This document shows, one piece after another, positions 23,821-35,884 of a stretch of DNA of 64,000 nt. The position numbers were made by a program, and so were the translations under genes. The notes below the pieces were generated by a model. It saw only the letters and a program-made list of their open reading frames with translations, had not been told where the DNA came from and searched no databases. Source of the stretch: Liopterus haemorrhoidalis (taxonomy: Eukaryota > Arthropoda > Insecta > Coleoptera > Dytiscidae); the NCBI GenBank assembly GCA_963971575.1, contig OZ020615.1, positions 64,427,379 to 64,491,378 of the forward strand. Reading direction: 5' to 3'. How positions within the stretch are numbered: position 1 is the stretch's first letter; the number at the start of each line of letters is the position of its first letter.

Positions 23821-25912
23821 TTATCTGGCCACCATAAGGAAAGTGATTATTTTAGGAAGAATTTTATTGTGATTTTAAAAATTTAAATTTAACAACATAA
23901 AAACGGTTACCTACGTGTTTTTATAACTTACGCACATAATTTTAAGTGTGGGTTATAGTTTTTCCGTCCAATGTACATTTTTTTGTGGGTTTTCTTAAAT
24001 TTTTAATGTGTTAGCGCTAAATATGAAGGTCACAAACGTCAATATCATATGTGTACGTGCTATGATGGTATTGGCTTATTGTTTAACTAAAAAAGTATTA
24101 CTTACAATTTGTTCACGAACATTATTATGAAATATTTGTTCTCTTGGATCAGGATCTTCTTCGATTTCATCCATTTCACCTATTTGTAACGTTTTTTGAT
24201 AAATCAATAAATGAAAAACACAACATTTTCTTATAACAAAAAAACTGTGATCAAGTCCTGAATTATTCACAGATTCTTTGTGTTTATTTTATTGAATCTG
24301 TCACATTTAAACACATGTATTTTTTTTATAAATTTACAATAAATACGTACACCACAACGTTCTATCATCAACTGACATAAAATTGATGAACCGTTGTGTA
24401 TTGCCAACTTTTAAAACACGTAAAACTCTATCTAACGGGGGGAAAAGACACTAAAATTTTATACGTATTTCTTGTTGTAATTCACGTTGTCTTGACAACC
24501 GTTTACTAAGCAATAATCAAGATTTATTATAGCGTTTATAATAATGCGTAATTGTTGTTAAAATTGATTTTAAGAGTAAAAATTGATAGTTTAAAAAGTC
24601 ACGTGACGGTAAAATTGTGACGTCAGAATGATGTAACAAAAATGCAAATGGCGTCATGATTTACGAAAATTTTGAATGATTTATTGCAGTTAGAAACAGG
24701 GGCGTAGATAATAGGGTTGCAATCCTGAAATAGAAAATACGAAAGAATGTGGGCCAGGCATATACAAACCATGTTAATAATAAGTGTTAACTTTAAAAAT
24801 AATAAAAATTTAAAAAAAAAACCACATAACGATGACCTATAATTCATTTATTTATTTTAAGTGAAACTAAATGGGGGTTTTATTTTTTAAATTGTCACGG
24901 AAACGAAGTATGCCTATAGTTTTTTCTTTAATGTTTCCAATTCAATAAATAAGTAATTTAGGTATTAAAATACCTTTATTAAAAATTCAATAGCACTACA
25001 AAAATTATTAAGGTTCAAAGTGGATACAGTATACTTTCGACTACTTATTACTGAATTCGTCTACATCTAGTCGAAAATATACATGAAATAAAATGAGTAT
25101 TGCTAAACATCGGCAGTGTATATTTTCCCAATAAACTATTGCATATTATTAACAACATTCTGTCAAACTTATTTAACAAGCCTATACAAAAACAAACCAA
25201 AAATATAACCAGTCCATTTTTGTTCCATCCATGTGACCAACCAGTGTACGTCAGCAAAAGATGTGAATCTGTAACTCCATACCAAATATTGCATTTCAAA
25301 TATTTCAAAAAATGCTCTTTTTGCAAATATTTTCTCCGTGGTATTTATATTTGATATTTGCTCTCTGAAAATGTCAGTATTTGGAATACTTTATAATAAT
25401 GTACCTATATTAAATAAACACTTTTAAAATTTGTAAATCTTCAAAATGACTATCGAACACTAACTAAATATAACTTCAAAAGGTATGTTTTAGTAAAATG
25501 AAAGAGTGAAGATCAATATTAGTCTATAATTCACATGCCAAAAAAAAATCGAATGTTATTTTTTCGCCACTAAGTTTGTCATTGAAGTTATGACGAAAAA
25601 TTTCAAATACTTCCCCAGTATATCAAATATTTTCCTACTATTTCTAATGTTTCTAAGTATTTAAAATAATTCTTGTATTTCATATACATTTAAATTATTT
25701 GAAATAACAAATATTTCGCTATTAATTCAAATATTTCCTAGTACATATTTCAAATAATTCTAGTATTTCAAATACATTTAAATTATTTGAAATACATTAT
25801 TTCTAATGTTTTCAAATAGTATTTGATATTACAAATACTTTTTATCATTGATGACTAATAGTATTTGTTATTTCAAACAATTTCTTTAATTAGTACGTAA
25901 TTAGTCATAAAA
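23821..25912. other. Intergenic around the orphan exon at 24106
   Basis: Apart from the orphan exon nothing coding is recognised; 25600-25860 is a run of ATTTCAAATATTTCC-type repeats related to 36010-36120. Confidence 0.35.
24106..24179 (-). CDS. Orphan acidic exon, possible partner of the exon at 31334
   Basis: Minus-strand 74-base exon with an AG acceptor and a strong donor (att|gtaagt). It accepts phase 1 and leaves phase 0. The peptide is acidic, GEMDEIEEDPDPREQIFHNN followed by VREQI. Phase fits the donor at 31334, which would place YOD1 inside a 7-kb intron of the same strand. I do not recognise it; the beginning of a transposase exon (PIF/Harbinger-like) is another possibility. No further exon was found below it. 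Confidence 0.3.
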
Positions 25913-26458
25913 TAAGGTGACCATTTTCTTAAGAAGGCAATGCGGGACGGAGCAAAAAAAAGGTCCTCATCTCCCAAATCCAAGTGAAGAGCAAAAAAAA
26001 GGTCCTCATCTTCCAAATCAAAGTGAAGAGCAAAAAAAAAGGTCCTCGTCTCCCAAATCCAAGTGAAGAGCAAAAAAAAAAGATCCTTATCTCCCAAATC
26101 CAAGTGAAGAGCAAAAAAAAAGGTCCTCATCTCCCAAATCCAAGTGAAGAGCAAAAAACAAAGGTCCTCATCTCCCAAATCCAAGTAAAGAGCAAAAAAC
26201 AAAGGTCCTCATCTCCCAAATCCAAGTGAAGAGCAAAAAAAAAAAAGATCCTCATCTCCCAAATCCAAGTGAAGAGAAAAAGAAAGGTCCCCATCTCCCA
26301 AATCCAATACTCATTTCCTCAAATACAAGTTACAAAATGCGGGACAAAATGTTAAAATGCGGGACTTTTGCGGGACTTTTGCGGGACGCATCTTAATGCG
26401 GGACAAAATGTTAGAATGCGGGACAGTCCCGCAAAAAGCGGGACGAATGGTCACCTTA
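25913..26458. mobile_element. hAT-type MITE with internal minisatellite, copy 2
   Basis: Ends TAAGGTGACCATT / AATGGTCACCTTA with a perfect 8-base duplication TCATAAAA on each side. About nine units of the same GGTCCTC..CCAAATCCAAGTGAAGAGC minisatellite inside, then several GCGGGAC repeats near the right end. Confidence 0.85.
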
Positions 26459-26484
26459 TCATAAAATTCAATTTCGTGTGAATA

Positions 26485-28172
26485 TTGTACGGTCTGCCCA
26501 CGTGACCAATTAATACACGTCAAAAACTGACGTGCATCGGTTGACACCATGGATGGACAATTTGTTAAAAACTGCTCATAGCATGAGATACCAGAGAGTT
26601 AATTTTTATGGTCTGTCCATCAGCAACCAACACCCGCTATTTTTATTTCATGCACCATACTTATTTTATTAAAATTTACCGAAAATAAATATCAGTGACC
26701 ATTTATTTTTCAGTCCACACAACCAACCAATACACGTCAACAATACGTGCATCGGTTGATACAATGGACGGACACTTTGTTAAAACCTGTGTTAATACAA
26801 TACAGCATAAGATTTTAAATTGACTATGGATTTTTATGGTCAGCCCATGCCCATTGTATCATTTGGCTCCATGGACAATTTGTTAAAAAATACGAAAATA
26901 AAATACAGTCTGTTTCAAACGGTTAGGCGGAACTAAATGGGAATTTCATTCTTTTAGGTTGTCACGAGAAGGGACCTTGCTAGGGATATTTCATTTTTCA
27001 TGTTGGAATGTCAAAATTTAAAATTCCAACAATGAAACCATGGAAACGAAGTATATATGTCAAAATTAAATTATTTTTTTATATATTTTAATGACAAAAA
27101 TATAAATAATTGGGAAACTTGTAATAAGAATGACACAAAATTAACATATAAAGAAAATGACATTTTAAAATGATGAAAAAAAATCACCAAAAAATGTTTA
27201 TTGTAAGTATGATTTACAAAGCTTAAACAACACGGCCAAAAAGCACGATTTAAACGATGAAAGTAACTAGATTGCAAAATCTAGTTCCGCTTAACCGTTT
27301 GGAACAGACTGTAAGAGTATTATCCATTTCTTAGCTTCGTGCGGAACTAAATAGTAATTTATTTTTTTAATGTTACATGCCTGTGTCTCAATTATTTGAT
27401 TTTTGAATGTTGGATAATCTGCCCAAAATATGTCAGTTAATGTTTCAAATGTGAATTTTTTAATTTAAATTTGAAATTAAAAAATTAATAATATAATCAT
27501 TAATATAAATACAATTATGTTTAATATTCCACCCATACTTACAGAATGAGGTACCAGAGTAACAATTCTTATTATTCTATGTGACCAACCATTACACGTC
27601 TAACATTGACGTACATAATTTAAATCATTATTAAAAATTACTGAAAATATCTTTAGTATAAGCTGTTCACTTTTGTAAGAACACATTAGATCTGGTTATT
27701 TTGGTTAATTTTATGGTGTGTTACTGACTTTAAATGTCAATTAAAAATATTCCTTACTCTGTAAAACCGACTTTAGGTTGATAAGGTTATGATCATTATA
27801 ATTAAGATATCATTTTTCATTATGACATATGTCAAATGGATTGACATTTTAAAAAAGTGACATTTTTTAATACCAACATGACATACAGCTTCAAAGGTGC
27901 AAACTATCGAAAACAAAATTCCCTCTTAGTTTGTTCTTACAACAGTGAACCGCTTATATGAACTTATGAACTGTCCACGCAACCAAACAATACACGTAAA
28001 TTAATAGTATGTACCGTTGGCTACATGGACGGACCATGTTAAAATCAAAGAGTTTTAGTACGTACTTAATTTATAAAGTTGCATGAAAACTGTACTTTTG
28101 TCTGTCCATATGACCAATCAGTACACGTCATTTTTGACGTGCACTGATTGGTTTCATGGATGGACCCTAGTT
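26485..28172. repeat. Dispersed array of CACGTCA/TGACGTG dyads
   Basis: About five copies (near 26489, 26702, 27575, 27965 and 28100) of GTCCA..TGACCAAT.ARTACACGTCA followed in three by the inverse TGACGTGCA..GGTTG..CCATGGAYGGAC, separated by AT-rich spacer with recurrent ATTACTGAAAAT. A MITE-A copy interrupts the array. Confidence 0.65.
26906..27311 (+). mobile_element. MITE-A copy, TA target
   Basis: TA-flanked complete copy. Confidence 0.85.
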
Positions 28173-28640
28173 GAAAATTACTGAAAATGAGATTACCACA
28201 GTGACTAGATCATATTTTTGCCCTATTCTTATGGAACCTGAAATGCAATTAAAATAAATAGTATATATTAAAACTTTTTAAAATTTTACTGCAGCAAGGT
28301 GAACATTTACAATATTGATGCAAAAATAATTGACTTAATTAAATAAAACATTCAAATAAAATATTTACCGATACACCCCTGGAAATTTTAGAGACTAATT
28401 AAGACTCTACCGGAATCCTGTCGGAACAACCCTAACGTCTCTGATAAAATATTTAACTACCAGTTAAAATGAATGCATTAAGAGCAAATAATTATTGAAC
28501 ATTCTAAATAAGTTGTATTTTTAAGTTTTAAACAAATTAAATTGCCTAAATTTTGACTAAATCAATTATTTAGGCATCAATAATCAGCAGATTCTATCTA
28601 ATATTAATTTGAGGTATTCTTAGTTTAACAGTCTAAATGT

Positions 28641-29791
28641 CTAAACTTCTCCGAAATTCATATGGCCAGTTGTCTTAGCGTGTTCTTGCGCTTGCGTCTG
28701 ACCAGTCAAAAACTGACTACAAACTAGACATTTGAGAGTAAATTTATTAACATCGGTAAACTGACGACTTGATTTTGCTTCATGGGCTAGTTGTTCGGCT
28801 TCTCGTAATATTCTTTCATCGTCACATGGAAAAATTGTTTGAATATCGCCACCCTGGAAAAAGAAAAATAGAAGAATAAATCTACTATTCTCTATTTTTT
28901 CTTTAAGAGCGATGTAATAGAATAGGGACCTAAAACCTTCCTTTCAACATTCAGAATTTTTGTTGCTTGCCTATTTTTACTATGAATATTCACACCCTGC
29001 ATCAATTTTAAATAGTTACTCACCTCGAGTGGTTCTAAAAATAACGGATCATAATGTATTCCATCAAATAAAAGAAAGACTCTATGGGCGTAACGTTGGT
29101 CTTCACCAAAGCGATTAATTATTGCATTTAACGTATCTACTACAGCCATTTCAATTCCATAATAATTAGAAAGAACAGCTAATTCGATAGCACCTCCCCA
29201 AGAATCATTTTTGAGAATCCATTGACAATATTCTTCATTTGGTTTACCTGATTATAAAAAAATAAATTAAAATAGTTATAAATTTTTTGTGTTGGTCGTT
29301 GTACCTAATATTGCTTCTGAATATACATCGTTGTCTTTTGAAACAACTTCGGCAATAATTTCTCTCATGTTTGGAGCTATCGTAGTGTCTACTTTTCCAC
29401 TTAAAACAAAGCCAATACTAGTAAATAAGCAGGAATTATCAGCAGGTACAACTTGTTTCATAAGAATTCCAGGACAATCAAGGTCCTTATTGCTTATATG
29501 ACTCCTAATTGGTAAATCATTATTTTGACTTGATGAAGATTCGTCTCCATTCTTCTCTTCAACAATTAAAGTATCACCAGAAGAAATACCACTCGAATTT
29601 AACGTTTCTTCATTTCTTGTTAGATCAAATATCTTAGGGGGGAACCCACTAAGGACATGTAATCGACCTACTGGTATCCCTGTAAGTGATGATAGTTGAG
29701 TTTTTAGATCTAAAATTGTACTTTGTGGCGTTAGACTTTCTACAACTTGATGACCTGATTTAAATTTAACACGTAAAGCAAATCGAGCCAT
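28641..29791 (-). CDS. YOD1: Ubiquitin thioesterase OTU1 (YOD1), 3 exons
   Basis: OTU-family cysteine deubiquitinase that, in the known family, trims ubiquitin from p97/VCP clients during ER-associated degradation. Exons on the minus strand: 29791-29305, 29247-29024, 28853-28641; GT donors and AG acceptors fit phases 1 and 0, giving 307 residues. Domains: N-terminal UBX-like fold (residues 1-78); OTU core with catalytic Cys121 in PADNSCLF and catalytic His227 in DGIHYD; C-terminal C2H2 finger (Cys279, Cys282, His295, His301) ending NFGEV, as in other OTU1 proteins. Start ATG at 29791 is chosen because it opens the UBX-like domain; an in-frame GTG four codons upstream is not needed. Length is slightly below the vertebrate protein (about 350), the difference being in the N-terminal extension. 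All catalytic and zinc residues are present, so it should be functional. Confidence 0.95.
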
Positions 29792-30270
29792 TTTTAATAG
29801 CACTTTTTGTATTAAAAGTCAATGGATGGCACTTTATTTATTATTTTATAGTTATTACTGTTTTATAAGCACTTTTCTTCTCAAGACGATGATCTTGTTG
29901 ACATATCTTGGTGAAAATTTGGCATCTTGAAGGTTATTCGCTACCAACATAACAAAAATAAAAAGACAGAGCATAACTAATCAGTGGCGTACACTCCATA
30001 TTTTAAAGGTGATCACAATCGGCTTAGGTCAAGAGTGCGACAAAAATGTTGGGAACACTGAAATTTTTGCCGACTGGAATAAGAAGTTACTAGTTACTAG
30101 AAGTTATCCCTATACACGATAACAATGATGAAATTATTGATTTTATTATAATTTTCGTTCCATAAAATCCCAATATAGTACTCTTGTAACACATTTAATA
30201 TCATTCTATTTCCTACGGGAGTATTACTATATTTTTAACGATTGCATCAAATAATAAATTTTAGATCTAT

Positions 30271-30675
30271 GGTCTGTTCCAAACGGTTAAGCGGAACTAG
30301 ATTTTGCAATCTAGTTACTTTCATCGTTTAAATCGTGCTTTTTGGCCGTTTTGTTTAAGCTTTGTAAATCATACTTACAATAAACATTTTTTGGTGATAT
30401 TTTTCATCATTTTAAAATGTCATTTTCTTTATATGTTAATTTTTTGTGTCTTTCTTATTACAAATTTCCCAATTATTTATATTTTTGTCATTAAAATATA
30501 TAAAAAAAATAATTGACATTGACATATATCATTCGTTTCCATGGTTTCATTGTTGGAATTTTAAATTTTGACATTCCAACGTGAAAAATGAAATAACCCT
30601 AGCAAGGTCCCTTCTCGTGACAACCTAAAAGAACAAAATTCCCATTTAGATCCGCCTAACCGTTTGAAACAGACT
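30271..30675 (-). mobile_element. MITE-A copy
   Basis: Complete copy in inverse orientation, directly followed by the foldback pair at 30679-31148. Confidence 0.85.
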
Positions 30676-30678
30676 GTA

Positions 30679-31148
30679 TTATCTGTCTCATTTTGTAATA
30701 CGGAACTAACAGGAAAATTTCATTTTTTATGTTGTATATTGACAATACATTTATAATATTATCATAGTATTGGTTCACACGGATACGCCAAAGTCTGTTT
30801 ACACCACAACAGTCACCAAAGTAACCAGATCTAGTTTCGTATTACAAATTGAGACAGATTATACAGATTTCGCCTCTATAATGTTACCACCTGATAAAAG
30901 TGAAATGTTTATTTACAAACTGAGTGTCAATCAGATCAATTCTGTAAAAAGTTACTGTGTATAATCTGTCTCAATTTGTAATACGAAACTAGATCTGGTT
31001 ACTTTGGTGACTGTTGTGGTGTAAACAGACTTTGGCGTATCCGTGTGAACCAATACATACTATGATATTATTATAAATGTATTGTCAATATACAACATAA
31101 AAAATGAAATTTTCCTGTTAGTTCCGTATTACAAAATGAGACAGATAA
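30679..31148. repeat. Foldback: two inverted MITEs with 98-bp spacer
   Basis: Arms 30679-30862 and 30961-31148 are near-perfect inverted copies; each arm is itself bounded by TTATCTGTCTCATTTTGTAA-type sequence at its outer edge and AATTGAGACAGATTAT at its inner edge. Partial relatives stand at 290-370, 35885-36010 and 56632-56655. Lies between the orphan exon at 31334 and YOD1. Confidence 0.8.
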
Positions 31149-31333
31149 TAATAACGTTACTACAACATAAAATAGTTAAAATATTTGGCTGACAAAAGAA
31201 TGTAAAAACAAATATCCCAAAATTTTAATAAACATGAAATTAATTAAACACCCCTGGTAATTAGTTCACATAACCGAGCGCCTACTGTAATTGGATGAAT
31301 AATAACAATGAATTGAAAAAACTTTAAACTTAC

Positions 31334-31465
31334 CGAAAATTATCCTTCCTTTTGTAAACCACATTTTAAATTGGGTCCGAGCGTTTGATGTGTTGGCGGA
31401 AACCGACCGGACACTTGCTGATACCGCATGCGATCGCCGGTAAAACATTTTCACAGAAAATGTGA
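31334..31465 (-). CDS. Orphan exon with targeting-type N-terminus
   Basis: A 132-base exon on the minus strand has a good acceptor (ttttcag) at its 5' side, an ATG at 31448, 38 codons, and a strong donor (ttcg|gtaagt) in phase 1. The peptide begins MFYRRSHAVSASVRSVSANT and is rich in Arg, Ser and Ala with no Asp or Glu, as in mitochondrial presequences. I do not recognise the protein. It could be the start of a gene whose remaining exons lie downstream on the minus strand; the exon at 24106-24179 is phase-compatible. A direct splice to YOD1 exon 1 would also keep frame but uses a poor acceptor (acaaaaag). Confidence 0.45.
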
Positions 31466-32806
31466 CTGAAAATAAAAAACAAATTAATTTTAAAAATTTA
31501 AATTTATTCCATAGTTATAATAAACAAAAACACACAAAAATACAAAATTTGTTTAAATTATTTTATCAGATATATTATTTTTAAAATTTTGTTAAATTTA
31601 TTAAATAAACACCAGCTTTTATTAAATTGAATATTTCTATGTTCAATTCACTAATGACTTTAATTCCTTATCTATATAATCCGAAGAAAAATTAATGACC
31701 TCGAATTTTGCGACGTAAAAAATTTATAAAATATAACAAAGAAATATTAGAAAAAATATCCAAAAATACTATAAAAAACAATATTAAGGCCCTAATATTT
31801 TCAAATAAATGAACACTCACCTATTTTTCTTTATTTCCAAAAGAAGTCAGCAAGTAATTGGGATACTTAAGAACTCCAACATTTTTTTCGTATTTCTCAA
31901 TATTTATTATTTTAATTGTTTAAATTTGTATTCCAGTGCCCTTCTAAATCATTTATTTATCATATTCCTTTCAATTTTCACTTTTTTTTAAAACTATTTT
32001 ACAATTTTTTTGTAGAAAAATATTAGCACAAAAAATGCGTACATTTTCACTGCTAGCCATTTTTATACTGACGCTGTGACGTAACAAGAAGTTAGCGATG
32101 TGCGCAGGGACAATTATTTCATAAAAATAAAATTCAAGCAGTGGATATCGTTTTTAAATTTCTTTTTCTGTTTCAGATGGTTTTTTTGTAATGCATTTAA
32201 TTTTTATTACCATCAATACTTATGAAGAAGATGACGATGATGATGAAGATGAAAACCAATCATTAGAGGTGATAGAAGATTAATAGTAATCAAATAAAAA
32301 TAAGCAAAAGAAAGTCTTATAAATTTTGGACGTTTTATTTACAATAAATATTTATACAAAAGAAACTTAAGCTCTGAAGACATATTGTGTTATTTAAACC
32401 CTTTTAACCGAATCAAACTTTTAAATATTTTTTCACAAAATTCCGTTTCAAATTTATATTGATTTAATGTTTTGTAAATAACATAAACCAAGAAAGGAAA
32501 GAACAGAGTCATTGGGAGAAGCCATTAGAGGACATTAGAAAGAACTACTCCATTTGCCCTGTACTGCATTCTAATGTTTGAACGGACTATAAAATTAAAT
32601 TGTAATTACATTTTCTTCTTGTTATTGGCCACTTTTCAGTGTTGCCCAATTTTTCAGTGTCCCCAACTTAACTTATCTGAATTTTGTCGCAGATCTAGCG
32701 CGTCATTCAACAAAGATCAAAGATAACCTCTAATTTTGACAGATTACAATAAAACGTACACAAATCTTGTAATGTGACGTGTTTAATATAAAATAAATCA
32801 AAGATA
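31466..32806. other. Upstream region of ERLEC1
   Basis: Contains the candidate terminal exon at 32177 and, at 32070-32085, CTGACGCTGTGACGTAAC with a CRE-like TGACGTAA next to a minus-strand TATAAAA, a possible promoter for the minus-strand exon at 31334. The rest is AT-rich. Confidence 0.3.
32177..32283 (+). CDS. Possible orphan 3'-terminal exon with acidic tail
   Basis: After a good acceptor (tctgtttcag) an open frame runs 35 codons, through a run of Asp/Glu (EEDDDDDEDENQS), to LEVIED and TAA; AATAAA follows at 32293-32298. No upstream exon was identified. Sequence just beyond (32337-32480) resembles 3170-3320, so it may be part of an old repeat instead of a host gene. Confidence 0.25.
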
Positions 32807-35720
32807 ATGTGTTTAAAATACTGTGTTTATTTATTTTTCTGTGTATTTTCGGTCTACGCCCACGAAATCAAAGGTTTTGATGATACGGTTCTATTTGATG
32901 TACAATGGCCAGGAGATATCTCAGAAGACACTTTACCTGATAATTTAGAAAGTATGGTCATAACAACAATACATAAAGAAAAATTTAAATGTCTCCTTCC
33001 AAATGTACTTGAAAAAGAATCAAAACGCAATGATAACTACAACGGACCAATACCATTAGAATTGTTATCACCTTTATTTCAACAATCCTCTTGCTCGTAT
33101 CGATTAGAAAGTTATTGGACTTATGAAATATGCCACGGAAAGTATATAAGACAATACCATGAAGATCGGGAGGGTAAAAAAATTAAATTACAAGAATATT
33201 ACCTTGGACGTTGGGAAAAAGATCAGTATTACAAATTAGTTGAGGAAATGAAAACTACTGAACATGATTTGTTGGAAAAACCAAAAAGTGTACCACTTAA
33301 AAAAATTGATGGTATTAATTTACCATATCTTGAATTAGATATGGGTAATGGTACTCTATGTGATCTAAACGACAGACCTCGTTCAACAAAAGTGTTGTAT
33401 GTTTGTTATCTGCATGGTAAACATGAAGTATATTCTTTGAAAGAAACGTCGACTTGTAATTATGAGATAATAGTGCTCTCTCCGTTATTGTGTACGCATC
33501 CAAGATATAAGCCGCAGGATAGCGGGGAAAATATTATTAATTGTCTACCAATGGATGGAGGTCCAAAAAAACCACGAAGTTTACTTGAAATGAAGGCTGA
33601 GAGTTATTATTTTAGGTAACAGTTTGTTATTGTATACAGGGCGTTTTTGCGAATTGTTTAAAAGCAATACTAACTTCTTTATTATAAGAAACTAAAGTAC
33701 CGGTAATTCGTACGGAATATATATATTTTTAATATTAAGTAAATAATAAGTGAAATATTTTGTTTATACGTAGCTCTCCCCATAGCTCCCGAAATATATA
33801 TCTTATTAAAAACTGCATTGTACATAGTTTCTTTTGTCACATTCATTTTTGCTGTTAAGTAAATGGTAAATTAGATATCTCAACTTTTTAAGTAACTCTC
33901 CTCTTGTCCTCTAAATAATCTTATTAAAACTGCATTATAAATATAACCTCCAATTTTATTAATTTAGGTACAATTATAATAATATCGATTTTTATTTGTT
34001 TTTTATTAGACATAAAAAATCTGAAGATACGCCTCATGTTAGAGTTGAAATACACCCGATTGATATATTTGGGGACACAGAAACAACAACTAAGCCCCCA
34101 CCGGAGACCCCAGCTGATACTTCACCTGTTGAGAGTTTCCTTTCGGGAAAGAATTGTCTGAATGGTGGAACGGGATGGTGGAAATACGAATTTTGTTATG
34201 GAAAATCAGTTGAGCAATACCATGTTGAAAAAGATGGAAGTAAAACATCAATTTTACTTGGTAAGTTATTATTAACAAACTAGCTGGCATGCCCGTTATC
34301 ACCTACAGGGTTTCACCAAAATCTTATGGGTATGGTCTGATAACCACATTTTAAGCATATTTTTGTGAATTTTTTCCAAACAAAAAAAAAAAAAAAAAGT
34401 TAAATTTATTCATTTTCAAACTAAGTACATATATAAAGTATGTTTTGAAGAAGATACAAAAAAATTTTGAAGGCAAAATATGGCGAAATGAGCCAGCTGT
34501 GGCAAATCTTCTCAGACTCCGGGAAAAAAATAGATTTTGCGGTGACCAGCATAACTCGTCACTGGATCATCTGAAATCAAAAATCCAAAAAGATTTTGTT
34601 ACTTTATGAGTTTGCCGAGGTAATGACGTTGAGTTTTTATTTTTAAAATGATTTTTCAGTTTTTAGCGTTACTTAGAAGACAAAAAAAATTAATTCCCCC
34701 TAAAAAAAAAACCTAAAAACGAGTATATTTGTGATTGTTAAATAAAAAAAAAAAATATCTCAACGTCGTTACCTCGGCAAACTCATAAACTAACAAAATC
34801 TTTTTGGATTTTTGATTTCAGATGATCCAGTGACGAGTTATGTTGGTTACCGCAAAATCTAATTTTTTTCCCGGAGTCTGAGAAGATTTGCCACAGCTGG
34901 CTCATTTCGCCATATTTTGCCTTCAAAATTTTTTTGTATCTTCTTCAAAACATACTTTATATATGTACTTAGTTTGAAAAATAATAAATTTAACCATAGA
35001 TTTGAAAAAAATTCACAAAAATATGCTTAAAATGTGGTTATCAGACCATACCCCCCCCCTTAAAAGAATCTTTTAAATTTGAATTATTTAAATTACTTGA
35101 AGTAATTAAATTACCAAAAACAATTATTTTTCAAAATTTGAAAAGTAATTGAATACAATTATTTTTTTTACAAAGTAATTCAATTACAAATTACTTTGTG
35201 GGACAAAATAATTTAATTAGTAATTAATTATAAAAGTATTTAATTATTGCCCAGCTCTGCCTAAAAATTAGGCATGCATGTACAATTCTCTGACTCACAT
35301 TGTGCTGAAAACATAAAGACAAATACAATTTCTAATAAAATTAAATTTTCAGGTAAATTTGATAGGGATAAACACTTAGATTGGATAAAAAACAATCCTC
35401 AAAAAAGGCCAAAACCTCAAGCGACTCGAAAACAGCTCTCCCATTTCTATTCCGATGGAACAGTTTGTGACAAAACAGGCAAACCAAGACAAACAGTCGT
35501 TAAACTAAAATGTCTCGAAAACAAATCAAATCTGGGAGCTGTATCTTTATATCTTCTTGAACCAAAATACTGCGAATATGTGTTGGGTGTAGAGTCGCCC
35601 TTAATTTGTGAAATTTTACAAAGAGCTGATGAAAATGGACTTGTACCAGCAGAAGACAATGATAGCGATAGTGAAGAAGAAGAAGAAATGAGTCCTGCTA
35701 ATAGTATAATTACTAGTTAA
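32807..35720 (+). CDS. ERLEC1: Endoplasmic reticulum lectin 1 (erlectin), 3 exons
   Basis: ER-lumen lectin of the OS-9/XTP3-B family, which recognises trimmed N-glycans on misfolded proteins and passes them to the HRD1-SEL1L complex. Exons 32807-33615, 34010-34260 and 35353-35720 join in phases 2 and 1 to give 475 residues, close to the vertebrate erlectin length. A hydrophobic signal peptide covers residues 1-18. Two MRH (PRKCSH-like) domains are visible: first about Cys96-Cys229 (IRQYHED glutamine, [13 protein letters not shown] glutamate/tyrosine), second about Cys319-Cys439 ([16 protein letters not shown], then [13 protein letters not shown]). The tail is acidic (SDSEEEEEM) with no KDEL-type signal, also usual for erlectin. 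Intron 2 carries a 725-bp foldback element and a hAT-like terminus. An AATAAA signal lies at 35798-35803. Confidence 0.95.
34328..35052. repeat. Long foldback repeat in ERLEC1 intron 2
   Basis: Two inverted arms of about 300 bases (34328-34640 and 34755-35052; for example CGAAATGAGCCAGCTGTGGC / GCCACAGCTGGCTCATTTCG) around a spacer of about 110 bases. In the ERLEC1 pre-mRNA this would form a very long hairpin. Confidence 0.85.
35053..35262. mobile_element. hAT-like terminus in ERLEC1 intron 2
   Basis: Dense AATTACTTTGTAATT-type subterminal repeats ending GCCCAGCTCTG (inverted CAGAGCTGGGC), typical of hAT ends. Only one end is seen; the other side abuts the foldback element. Confidence 0.45.
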
Positions 35721-35797
35721 TTTAAAATTTAGTGTTTTATTGTTAATTTTTTTTGTTACCGGTATTTGTATTTTAATTTATTCCTTATGGGATAGTA

Positions 35798-35803
35798 AAT
35801 AAA
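35798..35803 (+). terminator. Polyadenylation signal of ERLEC1
   Basis: AATAAA, 78 bases after the ERLEC1 stop codon. Confidence 0.55.
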
Positions 35804-35884
35804 TTTTAATAAATACAATTTTTAATATTTATTATTACATAACTCCTGTCTCCAAGTTTCATAACCATATTTTTAAACTGTGTA

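Noticed and set aside
30304..30516. Recurrent frame beginning MQSSYFHRLN in eight places
   Set aside because: It is a conserved stretch of MITE-A read in one frame; copies differ by indels that break it and no known domain is seen.
31334..31465. Exon 31334-31465 as an N-terminal extension of YOD1
   Set aside because: Frame would be kept, but the only acceptor near YOD1 exon 1 (acaaaaag) is poor and known OTU1 proteins have no such presequence.
33315..33503. Minus-strand frame inside ERLEC1 exon 1
   Set aside because: Shadow of the ERLEC1 coding sequence.
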